Origin: Mameliella sp. CS4
Lineage (GTDB): Bacteria > Pseudomonadota > Alphaproteobacteria > Rhodobacterales > Rhodobacteraceae
Reading direction: 5' to 3'
Length of the DNA stretch: 64,000 nt
Assembly: GCF_019392335.1 (NCBI RefSeq)
Contig: NZ_JAHXRQ010000020.1
Coordinates: forward strand, 32,904-96,903
Below the pieces are notes generated by a model. The model was not told the DNA's origin. It saw nothing but the letters and a program-made list of their open reading frames with translations, and did no database searches. The position numbers were made by a program, and so were the translations under genes. Shown here one piece after another: positions 1 to 8,748 of this stretch (the first letter of the stretch is position 1; every line of letters begins with the position of its first letter).

Positions 1-2
1 CG

Positions 3-377
3 CGCCTGGCCGTTGCCGGGCTGAACCCCCACGCGGGCGAAGGCGGGCGGATGGGGACCGAGGACGCGGCGCTGATCGCCCCCGTGCTGGACCGCTTGCG
101 GGCCGAGGGCATGGACCTGCGCGGCCCCCTGCCCGCCGACACCATGTTCCACGAACGCGCCCGCGCGGGCTATGACGCGGCGATCTGCATGTACCACGAT
201 CAGGCGCTGATCCCGATCAAGACTCTGGATTTCGACGAGGGTGTGAACGTCACGCTGGGCCTGCCTTTCGTGCGCACCTCGCCCGATCATGGCACCGCCT
301 TCGACATCGCGGGCAAGGGGCTGGCCAATCCGTCCTCGACGCTGGCGGCGCTGCGCATGGCGGCACGTCTGGCATGA
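3..377 (+). CDS. pdxA: 4-hydroxythreonine-4-phosphate dehydrogenase, 3' part
   Basis: PdxA catalyses the NAD-dependent oxidation and decarboxylation of 4-phosphohydroxy-L-threonine in vitamin B6 synthesis. Only the last 124 codons lie in the window; the reading frame is open from base 3 and stops at 375-377. The family motifs MYHDQALIPIK and TSPDHGTAFDIAGKG, which line the metal and substrate site, are both present, and the end of the protein is the normal family end. It sits directly upstream of rsmA, a common arrangement in proteobacteria. The start lies outside the window. Confidence 0.95.
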   Translation, partial: RLAVAGLNPHAGEGGRMGTEDAALIAPVLDRLRAEGMDLRGPLPADTMFHERARAGYDAAICMYHDQALIPIKTLDFDEGVNVTLGLPFVRTSPDHGTAFDIAGKGLANPSSTLAALRMAARLA

Positions 378-406
378 AGGGGGCTTTGCCGCCTCGGCCT
401 GCGGCC

Positions 407-438
407 TTCACCCCCAGAGGTATTTGGACCAAGAAGAC
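407..438 (+). repeat. Intergenic repeat, copy 1 (CCCCCNGAGGTATTT type)
   Basis: The string TTCACCCCCAGAGGTATTTG followed by GACCAAGAAGAC lies between pdxA and rsmA. A close relative is at 6066-6098, and both are preceded by a GC-rich stretch with a run of G (here GGGGGCTTTGCC). The repeat supplies the region just upstream of the rsmA start. Similar intergenic strings are familiar from Rhodobacterales genomes; their function is not known to me. Confidence 0.5.
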
Positions 439-441
439 GCC

Positions 442-1284
442 ATGAGCCGGATCGACGACCTTCCCCCGCTGCGCGAGGTGATCGCGCAGCACCAGCTTTC
501 GGCGCGCAAGTCGCTGGGGCAGAACTTTCTTCTGGACCTGAACCTGACGGCGCGGATCGCGCGGGTGGCGGGCGACCTGAGCGAAACGGATGTTCTGGAG
601 GTCGGCCCCGGCCCCGGCGGGCTGACCCGTGGCCTGTTGGCCGAAGGCGCGCGCAAGGTGCTGGCGGTGGAAAAGGACCGCCGCTGTCTGCCCGCGCTGG
701 CGGAGATCGCCGCAGCCTATCCCGGGCGGTTGGAGGTGATCGAGGGTGACGCGCTGGAGATCGATCCATCCCAGCATCTGGCCGCGCCCTACGCGATCTG
801 CGCCAACCTGCCCTACAACGTCGGCACGGAACTGCTGGTGCGCTGGCTGACGCCGCGCGATTGGCCGCCGGCCTGGAAATCACTGACGCTGATGTTCCAG
901 AAGGAAGTGGCCGAACGCATCGTGGCCGAGCCGGGATCGAAGGCCTATGGCCGCCTTGCCCTGCTGGCGCAATGGCGCTGCGAGGCGCGCATCGCTCTGA
1001 CGCTGCCGCCCGAGGCCTTTACCCCGCCACCCAAGGTGAGCTCTGCCGTGGTGCATCTGACCGCCCTGCCCGCGCCGCGGTTCGAGGCGGATGCGAAGGT
1101 TCTGGAACGGGTGGTGGCCGCGGCCTTCAACCAGCGGCGCAAGATGCTGCGCGCGGCCCTGAAGGGCCTGTCACCGCAGATCGAGGATCACCTGGCCGCT
1201 GCCGGGATCGCGCCCACGGAACGCGCCGAGCGCGTTCCGCTGGAAGCTTTCTGCGCACTGGCCCGCAGCCTCGCCGCGGGCTGA
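442..1284 (+). CDS. rsmA: 16S rRNA (adenine(1518)-N6/adenine(1519)-N6)-dimethyltransferase
   Basis: RsmA (KsgA) dimethylates two adjacent adenines at the 3' end of 16S rRNA late in 30S assembly. The 280-residue protein has the normal family length. It shows the SAM-binding GPGPGGLT motif, the N6-adenine methyltransferase motif NLPYN, and a C-terminal helical domain beginning near RRKMLRAALKGL. The start MSRIDDLPPL is chosen because the family begins about 35 residues before the KSLGQNFL motif. An upstream in-frame start would add about 50 residues read through the pdxA 3' end and the intergenic repeat. Convergent with the DUF4167 gene. Confidence 0.96.
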   Translation: MSRIDDLPPLREVIAQHQLSARKSLGQNFLLDLNLTARIARVAGDLSETDVLEVGPGPGGLTRGLLAEGARKVLAVEKDRRCLPALAEIAAAYPGRLEVIEGDALEIDPSQHLAAPYAICANLPYNVGTELLVRWLTPRDWPPAWKSLTLMFQKEVAERIVAEPGSKAYGRLALLAQWRCEARIALTLPPEAFTPPPKVSSAVVHLTALPAPRFEADAKVLERVVAAAFNQRRKMLRAALKGLSPQIEDHLAAAGIAPTERAERVPLEAFCALARSLAAG

Positions 1285-1301
1285 GCGCACCTACGCCGGT
1301 T

Positions 1302-2081
1302 TTACTCGGCGGCGTCCGGGGCCGAGCTGTCGCCCTCTGCCGGGGTGCTTGCGGCGGGGGCCTCATCGGCCTCTGCGGCTTTCGGCTCGGGCTTTTTGCG
1401 GGGTTTGCGCGGCGCACGCGGCTTCTTGGGCTTTTCCTCGGCCTTGGCAGGCGCCTCGGCGGCGGGGGCCGCCTCTTCCGGTGCCTTTGCGGCCTCGGGG
1501 TCACCGGCGGGTTCCTTGGCCGGGGTCTTCACCTCGGGCTGTGCCTCGGCACGCGACTCGGGTGTGTCGACCAGGCCGGGCCCGTCATCCTCGGCTCCGA
1601 AATCGACCACGTCGGCGTCCATCGAGGCGGTTTCGGGCTGTTTCTGGGGGGCGCGTTCCTTGCGGGCGGGCCTATCGGCCTTTTCCGGCTTGTCCGTGCG
1701 TTCCAGCCTGTCGGATTTCTCGGGTCGGTCGCTTTTCTCGGCCTCGCCCCCGTCGCGCGGCTGGCGGTCACGGTCGCGCTGCGCCTGGCGTTCGCGGTTT
1801 TCCCGTTCCTGCTGCTCGCGGCGCTGCTCCTGTTCGCGCTGCGCCTCTCCCAGCATCCGGAGGTAATGTTCGGCGTGCTGCTGAAAGTTCTCGGTTGCCA
1901 CGCGATCGTTGCCAAGGGCGGAGTCGCGGGCCAATTGATTGTACTTGTCTATGATCTGCTGCGGTGTACCGCGCACCTTGCCCTCGGGACCATTGCTGTC
2001 AAACACACGGTTGACGACGTTGCCCAGCGAGTTGCGGTTGCGGTTGTTCTTGTTCCGCGAGCGGGATTTGGAAGAACGCAT
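1302..2081 (-). CDS. DUF4167 domain-containing protein
   Basis: The N-terminal ~80 residues contain the DUF4167 signature: a basic RSSKSRSRNKNNRNR start, then VFDSNGPEGKVRGT and the helix around QQIIDKYNQLARD. This domain is typical of Alphaproteobacteria and has no established function; its basic head suggests nucleic-acid binding. The remaining ~170 residues are low complexity: a Glu/Arg/Gln-rich segment, then repeats built on SDRPEK and DRLERTDK, and a Pro/Ala/Lys/Glu tail. The tail is probably disordered. The gene is monocistronic and convergent with rsmA. Confidence 0.85.
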   Translation of the reverse strand: MRSSKSRSRNKNNRNRNSLGNVVNRVFDSNGPEGKVRGTPQQIIDKYNQLARDSALGNDRVATENFQQHAEHYLRMLGEAQREQEQRREQQERENRERQAQRDRDRQPRDGGEAEKSDRPEKSDRLERTDKPEKADRPARKERAPQKQPETASMDADVVDFGAEDDGPGLVDTPESRAEAQPEVKTPAKEPAGDPEAAKAPEEAAPAAEAPAKAEEKPKKPRAPRKPRKKPEPKAAEADEAPAASTPAEGDSSAPDAAE

Positions 2082-2293
2082 GTTGTCTGGTTTCCAGCCT
2101 TATTTCGACGGCTTGGTGACAGGTTACGGCGCATCCTGCGCCAATCCGGTAGGGTCACCTTCATGTTGGCTTGTCGTTGATCGGGATTGGCCGAAGGCCA
2201 TTCGACTGATCAACTAACCCTGAATATGCATATGGTCCGCCTGGAGACAAGTCAAAACGCCGAAAAACTGTCATATCCGGCAGGAAAATGTCG

Positions 2294-3142
2294 TTATCCG
2301 GGCCTGCGTGTCCCCAGTACCACCCTGTCACGCCCCGCAAGGTCCGGGATCACCCGTACACCGCGCAGCCCGGCCTGCGTGAACAGTTTCGACACCGCCA
2401 TGCCCTGGGTGGCGCCGATTTCCACGATCAGCCGACCGCCGGGCGCCAATACACGGTTCAGTCCGGACAAAAGGATGCGGTAGGCGCTCAGCCCGTCGCC
2501 TTCGTCCGTGAGGGCCAGGCGCGGCTCGTGTTCGCGCACCTCCGGGGCGAGAAAGGGCATCTCGTTCACCGCGATATAGGGCGGGTTCGAGACCACGAGG
2601 TCAAACTCACCGTCCGCCGGTGTCAGCGCCTCGTACCAGCTGCCCTCGCGCAGATCCGCCCGCGCCTCCAGCCCCAGCGCGTTGCGGTTCCAGTAGGCCA
2701 CGTTCAGCGCCGCCGGGCTGAGATCCGTGCCCAGGCCCACGGCGCCCTCGCGTTCCGCCAATAGCGTCAGCAGGATGCAACCGGACCCGGTGCCCAGGTC
2801 CAGCACCGTGGCAAAGGGTTCGGTCAGGGCCACTTCGATCAGGGTTTCCGTCTCGGGCCGCGGGTCCAGCGCCTCGGGCGTGACCAGGAACTCACGCCCA
2901 TAGAAGGCCCGGCGCCCGACAAGATGGCTGACCGGCACACGGTCGGCGCGGCGTTCGACCAGCGTCAGAAAGACCACCTCCAGCTCGGGGTCGACCGGTT
3001 CGGGCAGGAAAAGCGTCAGCCGGCCGGGCGGCACCTTGAGCACATGCGCCATCAGCCGCCGGGCGTCACGGCCCGGGTCGGGCACCTCTGCCGCGACCAG
3101 CCGCGCCGTGGCCCGCGCCAGAAGATCGGAGCCACGTGCCAA
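2294..3142 (-). CDS. prmC: Peptide chain release factor N5-glutamine methyltransferase
   Basis: PrmC (HemK) methylates the GGQ glutamine of release factors. The protein has an N-terminal helical domain, the SAM motif DLGTGSGC and the catalytic motif NPPY. The start is a TTG at 3142, four bases after the prfA stop codon. No ATG or GTG gives a sensible N terminus, and a GGAGG inside the end of prfA lies nine bases upstream of this TTG. This gives 282 residues, the usual family length. It is translationally coupled to prfA, whose product is its substrate. Longer starts would read through the prfA 3' end. Confidence 0.93.
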   Translation of the reverse strand: MARGSDLLARATARLVAAEVPDPGRDARRLMAHVLKVPPGRLTLFLPEPVDPELEVVFLTLVERRADRVPVSHLVGRRAFYGREFLVTPEALDPRPETETLIEVALTEPFATVLDLGTGSGCILLTLLAEREGAVGLGTDLSPAALNVAYWNRNALGLEARADLREGSWYEALTPADGEFDLVVSNPPYIAVNEMPFLAPEVREHEPRLALTDEGDGLSAYRILLSGLNRVLAPGGRLIVEIGATQGMAVSKLFTQAGLRGVRVIPDLAGRDRVVLGTRRPG

Positions 3143-3146
3143 ACCC

Positions 3147-4196
3147 TCAGCCCTCCATCTCGGCCAGCTGCGCGGCCTGCGCATGCGAGGTCAGCGCATC
3201 GACGATCTCATCGAGGTCGCCTGCCATGACCTGCTCCAGCCGGTAAAGCGTCAGGCCGATGCGGTGATCGGTCAGGCGCCCTTGCGGGAAATTATAGGTC
3301 CGGATGCGTTCCGACCGGTCCCCCGAGCCCACCTGCGCCTTGCGGTCGGCAGAGCGTTCCGCATCCGCCTGCTGGCGCTGCTGGTCGAACAGCCGCGCGC
3401 GCAGAACCTGCATGGCGATCTCGCGGTTGCGGTGCTGGCTCTTCTCGGAACTCGTGACCACGATCCCGGTGGGGATATGGGTGATCCGCACCGCCGAATC
3501 CGTGGTGTTGACGTGCTGGCCGCCCGCCCCCGACGACCGCATGGTGTCGATGCGCAGATCGTTCGGGTCGATCCGGATATCCACCTCTTCGGCCTCGGGC
3601 AGAACGGCGACGGTGGCGGCAGATGTATGGATACGCCCGCCCGATTCCGTTTCGGGCACGCGCTGGACACGGTGCACGCCGCTTTCGTATTTCAGCCGCG
3701 CAAAGACGCCCTCGCCGGCGATGCGCACCACCAGCTCGCGCACGCCGCCCAGTTCGGAAAGCTGCTCCTCGATCACCTCCCAGCGCCAGCCCTTGGCCTC
3801 GGCATAACGCTGGTACATCCGCGCGAGATCCCCGGCAAAAAGCGCCGCCTCGTCGCCGCCGGTGCCGGGGCGGATCTCCAGCATGGCGGGCCGCGCATCG
3901 GCGGCATCGCGCGGCAAGAGCGCCAGCTGCACCTCACGCTCGGCCTCGGGCAGGCGCGCGCGCAGGTCCGGCAGTTCCTCTTCGGCCAGGGCCTTCATCT
4001 CGGGGTCGTCCAGCAGCGCCTCGGCCTCGGCGATCTCGGCCACCAGGCGCTCCCATTCGGCGATCTGGGCCACCACCGGACGCAGGTCGGCATATTCACG
4101 GCCCAGCGCGGCAATATCGCCCTCACCCGCAGACATGCGGGCCTCGACGTATTCCAGCCGTTCCTTGATCTGTTGGAGTCTCTCTGTCGGGATCAT
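3147..4196 (-). CDS. prfA: Peptide chain release factor 1
   Basis: RF1 recognises UAA and UAG and triggers peptide release. The 349-residue protein has the catalytic GGQ in GSSGAGGQHVNTTDSAV, which PrmC modifies, and an N-terminal helical domain. The start MIPTERLQQIKERL matches family length; an in-frame ATG 18 bases upstream (4214) is possible but less likely. First gene of a prfA-prmC operon on the minus strand. Confidence 0.96.
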   Translation of the reverse strand: MIPTERLQQIKERLEYVEARMSAGEGDIAALGREYADLRPVVAQIAEWERLVAEIAEAEALLDDPEMKALAEEELPDLRARLPEAEREVQLALLPRDAADARPAMLEIRPGTGGDEAALFAGDLARMYQRYAEAKGWRWEVIEEQLSELGGVRELVVRIAGEGVFARLKYESGVHRVQRVPETESGGRIHTSAATVAVLPEAEEVDIRIDPNDLRIDTMRSSGAGGQHVNTTDSAVRITHIPTGIVVTSSEKSQHRNREIAMQVLRARLFDQQRQQADAERSADRKAQVGSGDRSERIRTYNFPQGRLTDHRIGLTLYRLEQVMAGDLDEIVDALTSHAQAAQLAEMEG

Positions 4197-4546
4197 CCGG
4201 GATGCATTGCCCATCCCGCGAGGGGCGTCAAGACGCCCTGAACACCCACCCGCAGTGCCTGTTCGCCGGAGCCCTCCATCGCTGATGCCGAAAAGAGGCG
4301 AAGGGGGCCGGCCCGCAAGGGGGCGCAGCCCCGCGCCCCGCGCGGCTTGCCCTTGCGGGACGGCGCCGTTTGCCTCGGGCATCTGTCAGCGATGGCGGGT
4401 TTCGGAGGACAGGCGCGTGGCCTGTTCACTGGTGACTCCGGAAGCGACAGGCCTGCGGGACGGCGGGCCTGCGGGACGGCGGGCGGGGCGACGTTCCGGC
4501 AGCGCCGGGACAAGCGCCGTCAGACGCCCGCCGACACCGTCCAGAG
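4197..4546. other. Non-coding GC-rich stretch with a 16-bp tandem repeat
   Basis: No convincing gene lies between prfA and the DUF1499 gene. The stretch must hold the prfA promoter, but no clear -35/-10 pair is visible. A perfect tandem duplication of GCCTGCGGGACGGCGG occupies 4451-4482. A minus-strand open frame across 4193-4513 has Arg/Pro-rich, non-protein-like composition and was not called. Confidence 0.5.
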
Positions 4547-4945
4547 TTACAACCGGCTCAGCCAGTCATCCACCCGCGCCCGGTTCACCCCCAGATCCGA
4601 CTGACCGAAACGCGCCCGCGCCCAGAGCTCCAGCACATCGCCGTTCTGGCGCACGGTGGTATAGTCGGGGAACCCCATCCACAGCGAGCGGGTGATATAG
4701 GTGACCTGGCCCTCGGCGATACTGCCCGCCAGGACCTCGGTCCGGGGCGTTTCAAGGATGATCGCGTGCAGCCGGGCAAAGCCCTCCTCGCCCGCTGCGA
4801 TCCGCCGCCGCACACCGGCCGCCAGGTCCTGGTCGGCCGTCACCTGGGGATCGACGTGCCAGACCTCCGGATCCGACGGCGCCAGGCGGATCCAGGCCAG
4901 ACCGCCCAGGATCACAAGAATGAGGATGAGGAATACCAAGCGCAC
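4547..4945 (-). CDS. DUF1499 domain-containing membrane-anchored protein
   Basis: A 132-residue protein with one N-terminal hydrophobic segment (about residues 3-19), so probably anchored with the rest in the periplasm. The body, with LETPRTEVLAG, the ITRSLWMGFPDY segment and the DVLELWARARFGQSDLG segment, fits DUF1499, a family of short proteins of unknown function common in Alphaproteobacteria. The end VNRARVDDWLSRL is also typical. It stands alone between the prfA-prmC operon and agmatinase. No function can be assigned. Confidence 0.75.
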   Translation of the reverse strand: MRLVFLILILVILGGLAWIRLAPSDPEVWHVDPQVTADQDLAAGVRRRIAAGEEGFARLHAIILETPRTEVLAGSIAEGQVTYITRSLWMGFPDYTTVRQNGDVLELWARARFGQSDLGVNRARVDDWLSRL

Positions 4946-5038
4946 CTGCTGTCTCTATCTCCCGATTAGGCTCTGTAAGGGGGCATGCCATGCCCCCGCC
5001 CGATTCTGAAAGCCAAGGTTTCGCAACAGCCTGTCACG

Positions 5039-6004
5039 TCACTGTGCCCGACGGGTCCACCCCCAGAGGCAGAGCAGCTCCATCCCCACATGCGCCGCCG
5101 CCACCGCCGTGGCCCCGGTGGTGTCGAACGGCGGCGAGACCTCGACCACGTCCCCGCCTTTCAGGTCGATCCCCGCCAGGTGGCGCAGGATCACCGCCGC
5201 CTGGTGGCTGGACAGCCCACCCCAGACCGGCGTGCCGGTGCCCGGCGCAAAGGCCGGGTCCAGGGCGTCGATGTCGAAGGTGATGTAGCAGGGCTGCGCG
5301 CCGACGATCTCGTGCACCCGTTCGGCGATCCGCTCAGGCCCCTCGCGGTGGACCTGGCGCGCGTCGAGGATGTTGAAGCCCAGCGTGTCGGGGTTGTCCG
5401 TGCGGATGCCTATCTGGACCGAGCGTTCCGGCACCACGATGCCCTCTTTCGCGGCCTTGTACATGAAGGTGCCATGATCGACCCGCGCGGCATCGTCGTC
5501 GGCCCAGGTGTCCGTATGGGCGTCGAACTGGATCACGCTCAGCGGCCCGTGTTTCTCGGCATGGGCGCGCAGGCAGCCATGCGTGACCGAATGGTCGCCG
5601 CCCAACACGACACAGGCCGCCCCCGCGTCCAGGATACCGCCCACGTGTTCGGCGATCCGCGCCAGCACTTCAGAGGGCATGGCATAGTCAAAGGCCATGT
5701 CGCCGTAATCCGCGATGGCGAACTCGGACAACACGTCATAGCCCCAGCCATAGGGTGCGTCGCAGGGTTGCAGCAACGAGGCCTCGCGGATCGCGCGCGG
5801 CCCCAGCCGCGTGCCGGGCCGGTTGGTGACGGCCTGGTCGAAAGGCAGGCCCGTCACGGCGATATCCACGCCCGCCAGGTCCTTGGTGTACTTGCGTCGC
5901 AGAAAGGACGCCGCGCCCGCAAAGACATTCTCGAAGGACGGTCCCTTGAGATCGTCGCGGGTAAAGGCATGGTCGATCTGGCGCTTGGCGTCTTCAAGGC
6001 TCAT
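5039..6004 (-). CDS. speB: Agmatinase (ureohydrolase family)
   Basis: Agmatinase hydrolyses agmatine to putrescine and urea. The 321-residue protein has the di-manganese ureohydrolase motifs GGDHS, DAHTD and DIDALDP. The start MSLEDAKRQ is chosen for family length; upstream in-frame starts would read into the neighbouring gene. Putrescine is the substrate of the homospermidine synthase at 17.5 kb, so the two may act in one polyamine route. Family members can also act on related guanidino compounds, so the exact substrate is inferred. The two M20 hydrolases just upstream on the same strand may belong to the same nitrogen-scavenging unit. Confidence 0.88.
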   Translation of the reverse strand: MSLEDAKRQIDHAFTRDDLKGPSFENVFAGAASFLRRKYTKDLAGVDIAVTGLPFDQAVTNRPGTRLGPRAIREASLLQPCDAPYGWGYDVLSEFAIADYGDMAFDYAMPSEVLARIAEHVGGILDAGAACVVLGGDHSVTHGCLRAHAEKHGPLSVIQFDAHTDTWADDDAARVDHGTFMYKAAKEGIVVPERSVQIGIRTDNPDTLGFNILDARQVHREGPERIAERVHEIVGAQPCYITFDIDALDPAFAPGTGTPVWGGLSSHQAAVILRHLAGIDLKGGDVVEVSPPFDTTGATAVAAAHVGMELLCLWGWTRRAQ

Positions 6005-6031
6005 CGGTTCGATCCTGTGGCAAAGGGGGGC

Positions 6032-6098
6032 GAGGGGGCGCTGCCCCCTCTGGACCTCTGGTCCATTCACCCCCGGAGGTATTTTCAGCCCAAAGAAA
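6032..6098 (+). repeat. Intergenic repeat, copy 2, with GC hairpin
   Basis: A perfect inverted repeat (GAGGGGGC, loop GCT, GCCCCCTC) at 6032-6050 is followed by TTCACCCCCGGAGGTATTTT at 6066-6085 and CAGCCCAAAGAAAC. The second half matches the repeat at 407-438. It separates the agmatinase and amidohydrolase genes, and the hairpin may act as a weak terminator or mRNA-stabilising element on the minus strand. Confidence 0.5.
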
Positions 6099-6107
6099 CA
6101 CGGGCGG

Positions 6108-7271
6108 TCAGCCCGGCGGCAAGGCCTTTTCCACCAGGCGGGCGAAAAAGCTGGCGCCCACCGGCGCGATGCCGTCGTTGAAATCATACTGCGGATGGTG
6201 ACAGACCGGCGTGTCGCCCTGGCCGAGGAAGAGATAGGCCCCGGGCCGCGCCTCCAGCATGTAGGAGAAATCCTCGCCCGGCATGATCGGCGGAGATTCC
6301 AGATCGACGGCCTCGGCCCCGACGACCTCTTGCGCGACAGAGGCGGCGAATTCTGCCTGTTCCGGGTGGTTGATCGTCGGCGGGTAGCCTTCGACATAGT
6401 CCAGCTCGGCACGCATGCCAAAGCTCTTGGCCTGGAACTCGGCGATCTCGGCCATGCGGGTCTTGACGACGGCCTGCACCTCCTTGTCGAAATAGCGCAC
6501 GGTGCCGTTCAGCAGCGCGGTTTCCGGTACGATGTTCATCGCGCTGCCGGTGTGGATCTGGGTCACGCTGACCACCAGCCGGTCGAGCGCGTCGACGTTG
6601 CGGCTGACGATGGTCTGCAGCGCCTGCACCATCGAGGCGGCACAAACCACCGGATCCCGCGTCTGGAAGGGCATGGCGCCATGACCGCCCTGACCGGTGA
6701 TCCGGATCGTGAACTCGTCCACCCCGGCCAGCAACGCGCCGCGATTGGTGTACATGTGGCCCACCGCGCCGCCGGGCATGTTGTGGATGCCATAGACCTC
6801 GTCGATGCCGAAACGATCCATCATGCCCTCTTCGACCATGATACGCCCGCCGCCCTCGTTTTCCTCGGCCGGCTGGAAGATCAGCGCCACCTTGCCCGAG
6901 AAATTGCGCGTCTCAGCCAGGTATTTCGCCGCGCCCAGCAGCATGGTCGTATGCCCGTCATGGCCGCAGGTATGCGCCATTCCCGGCACCGTGGAGGCGT
7001 GATCGGTGCCCGACAGGTCCTCCATCGGCAGCGCATCCATGTCGGCGCGCAGCCCGATCGTCCGCCCCGGCCCGCGCCCCTCGATGATGGCGACAACGCC
7101 GGTGCGGGCAATGCCGGTGTGAATCTCGGTGATGCCGAAGCCCTTGAGCTTTTCGACGACGAATTCCGCGGTCTTGAAACAGTCCAGCCCCAGTTCCGGA
7201 TGCTGGTGCAGGAAACGGCGCCATTCGGTCATCTCGGGTTCGAGCGCGGCGATGGAATTGACGATGGGCAT
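6108..7271 (-). CDS. M20 family metallo-amidohydrolase (hippurate hydrolase-like), copy 1
   Basis: A 387-residue zinc peptidase/amidohydrolase of the M20D type, which removes acyl groups from N-acyl amino acids or hydrolyses similar amides. Visible motifs are the metal-binding ADMDALP and CGHDGHTTM, the catalytic PAEENEGGG, and HHPQYDFND near the end. The start MPIVNSIAALEPEM is preceded by an AAAGGAGA Shine-Dalgarno sequence. A second full-length paralogue lies immediately upstream on the same strand, with the same start pattern MP(I/V)(V/I)NSIAA. The substrate cannot be read from the sequence; agmatinase downstream suggests nitrogen catabolism. Confidence 0.87.
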   Translation of the reverse strand: MPIVNSIAALEPEMTEWRRFLHQHPELGLDCFKTAEFVVEKLKGFGITEIHTGIARTGVVAIIEGRGPGRTIGLRADMDALPMEDLSGTDHASTVPGMAHTCGHDGHTTMLLGAAKYLAETRNFSGKVALIFQPAEENEGGGRIMVEEGMMDRFGIDEVYGIHNMPGGAVGHMYTNRGALLAGVDEFTIRITGQGGHGAMPFQTRDPVVCAASMVQALQTIVSRNVDALDRLVVSVTQIHTGSAMNIVPETALLNGTVRYFDKEVQAVVKTRMAEIAEFQAKSFGMRAELDYVEGYPPTINHPEQAEFAASVAQEVVGAEAVDLESPPIMPGEDFSYMLEARPGAYLFLGQGDTPVCHHPQYDFNDGIAPVGASFFARLVEKALPPG

Positions 7272-7360
7272 GGGTTGGTCTCCTTTGCGCGTCAGACTGC
7301 CTGCTTGGCGCGGCATTGAAAAGGGGCCCGAGCGACGCGTGGCTTTCCGGGATGGAGAAT

Positions 7361-7422
7361 GAGTATTTTACGAGAGAAGAAACCAGCAGCACGCGCCCAG
7401 TTTCTTCTCTCTGGAAATACTC
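7361..7422. repeat. Long inverted repeat between the two M20 genes
   Basis: GAGTATTT (7361-7368) and GAGAGAAGAAAC (7372-7383) are mirrored by GTTTCTTCTCTC (7400-7411) and AAATACTC (7415-7422). This could form a hairpin of about 20 base pairs with a 16-base loop. Each arm resembles the GAGGTATTT...AAGAAG core of the repeats at 407-438 and 6066-6098, so this looks like two copies of that repeat facing each other. On the minus strand it follows the stop of the upstream M20 gene. Confidence 0.6.
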
Positions 7423-7437
7423 AAAAAAGCGCTGGAT

Positions 7438-8595
7438 TCACCCCAGCGCGTGCCGTTTCTCGATCAGCCGGGCAAAGAAGCTGGCGCCGATGGGGGCCAC
7501 CGCATCGTTGAAGTCGAAGGCGGGGTGATGGGCGGAGGGGCCGATCCCCTGTCCAAGGAAAAGAAAGGCGCCCGGCCGCGCCTGAAGCATGTAGGAGAAA
7601 TCCTCTGCCCCCATTTCGGGTGGCAGGTCATCGACGACGCGGGGCGAGACCTCGCGCGCGATCTCGGTGGCAAAGCGTGTCTGGTCCGCGTGGTTGATGG
7701 TCTGCGGATAGTTGCGCCGGTAGTCCAGCAGCCCCTCGACGTCATAGCCTTCGGCGACGCTGGCCGCGATCTGGCGGATGCGGCGTTCCGCCATGTCGCG
7801 CACCTCGGGCGTCAGGCTGCGCACTGTGCCGCCCAGCGTGACCTCCTCGGGGATGATGTTGGTGGCGGTGCCGCCGTGGAACATGGTCAGCGAGACCACC
7901 AGCGACCCCAGCGGATCGGTATTGCGCGAGACCACCGTCTGCAGCGCCTGGCCGATGGCAAGTGCCGCCGGCATCGGGTCGCGGCAGGTCTGGGGATAGG
8001 CGGCATGTCCGCCCTGTCCGCGAATGCGCAGGGTGAAATCATCCACCGCCCCCATGATCGGCCCCGGGCAGGTCCGGAACTCTCCCAGCTCGCCAAAGGG
8101 ATCGGTGTGCAGCGCATAGACCTCCTCGACGCCGAAACGGTCCATGATCCCGTCTTCGACCATGATCCGCCCGCCGCCGACGCTTTCCTCGGCCGGTTGA
8201 AAGATCAGGACGACCCTGCCGGTGAATCGCCGGGTTTCCGACAGGTATTTCGCCGCGCCCAGCAACATGGCGGTGTGCCCGTCATGGCCGCAGGCATGCA
8301 TCCGCCCCGGCACCGTGCTGGCCCATTCGGCGCCGGTCTCCTCCTGCATCGGCAGAGCGTCCATGTCGGCGCGCAGGCCGGTCACGGGGCCCGGCCCCTG
8401 CCCTTCGATCACCGCCACGACGCCGCTTTCGGCGATGCCCTCATGGATCTCGGTGATGCCCATCTCGCGCAGGCGGTCGACAACAAAGCCCGCCGTTTCA
8501 TGGCATTGCAGGCACAACTCGGGGTGCATGTGCAGGTGGCGCCGCCAGCCTGACATCTCTTCGGCGGCGGCAGCGATGGAATTGATGACGGGCAT
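7438..8595 (-). CDS. M20 family metallo-amidohydrolase (hippurate hydrolase-like), copy 2
   Basis: A 385-residue paralogue of the gene at 6108-7271, with the same motifs: ADMDALPM, CGHDGHTAM, PAEESVGGG and HHPAFDFND. The start MPVINSIAAAAEEM is chosen by alignment with the paralogue. Divergence is spread along the whole length, so the duplication is not recent and the two may differ in substrate. It is the first gene of a minus-strand set running M20-M20-agmatinase. Confidence 0.87.
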   Translation of the reverse strand: MPVINSIAAAAEEMSGWRRHLHMHPELCLQCHETAGFVVDRLREMGITEIHEGIAESGVVAVIEGQGPGPVTGLRADMDALPMQEETGAEWASTVPGRMHACGHDGHTAMLLGAAKYLSETRRFTGRVVLIFQPAEESVGGGRIMVEDGIMDRFGVEEVYALHTDPFGELGEFRTCPGPIMGAVDDFTLRIRGQGGHAAYPQTCRDPMPAALAIGQALQTVVSRNTDPLGSLVVSLTMFHGGTATNIIPEEVTLGGTVRSLTPEVRDMAERRIRQIAASVAEGYDVEGLLDYRRNYPQTINHADQTRFATEIAREVSPRVVDDLPPEMGAEDFSYMLQARPGAFLFLGQGIGPSAHHPAFDFNDAVAPIGASFFARLIEKRHALG

Positions 8596-8748
8596 GATGG
8601 TCTCCCTAAAGCTGTTCCCTTGGCGCATTGCTCTGCGATGGTTGAAATACATCGCCGACACCGAAAAAGCTGCGGGAAAGACACGCTGCATGGTAATATT
8701 ACGTTGCGTCAACTTTTGGATGGCGCTTTTACATGGAGGATAAAAGCT

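Noticed and set aside
4193..4513. Minus-strand open frame of about 106 codons upstream of prfA
   Set aside because: Arg/Pro-rich composition driven by GC content, overlaps the prfA start and has no ribosome-binding site.
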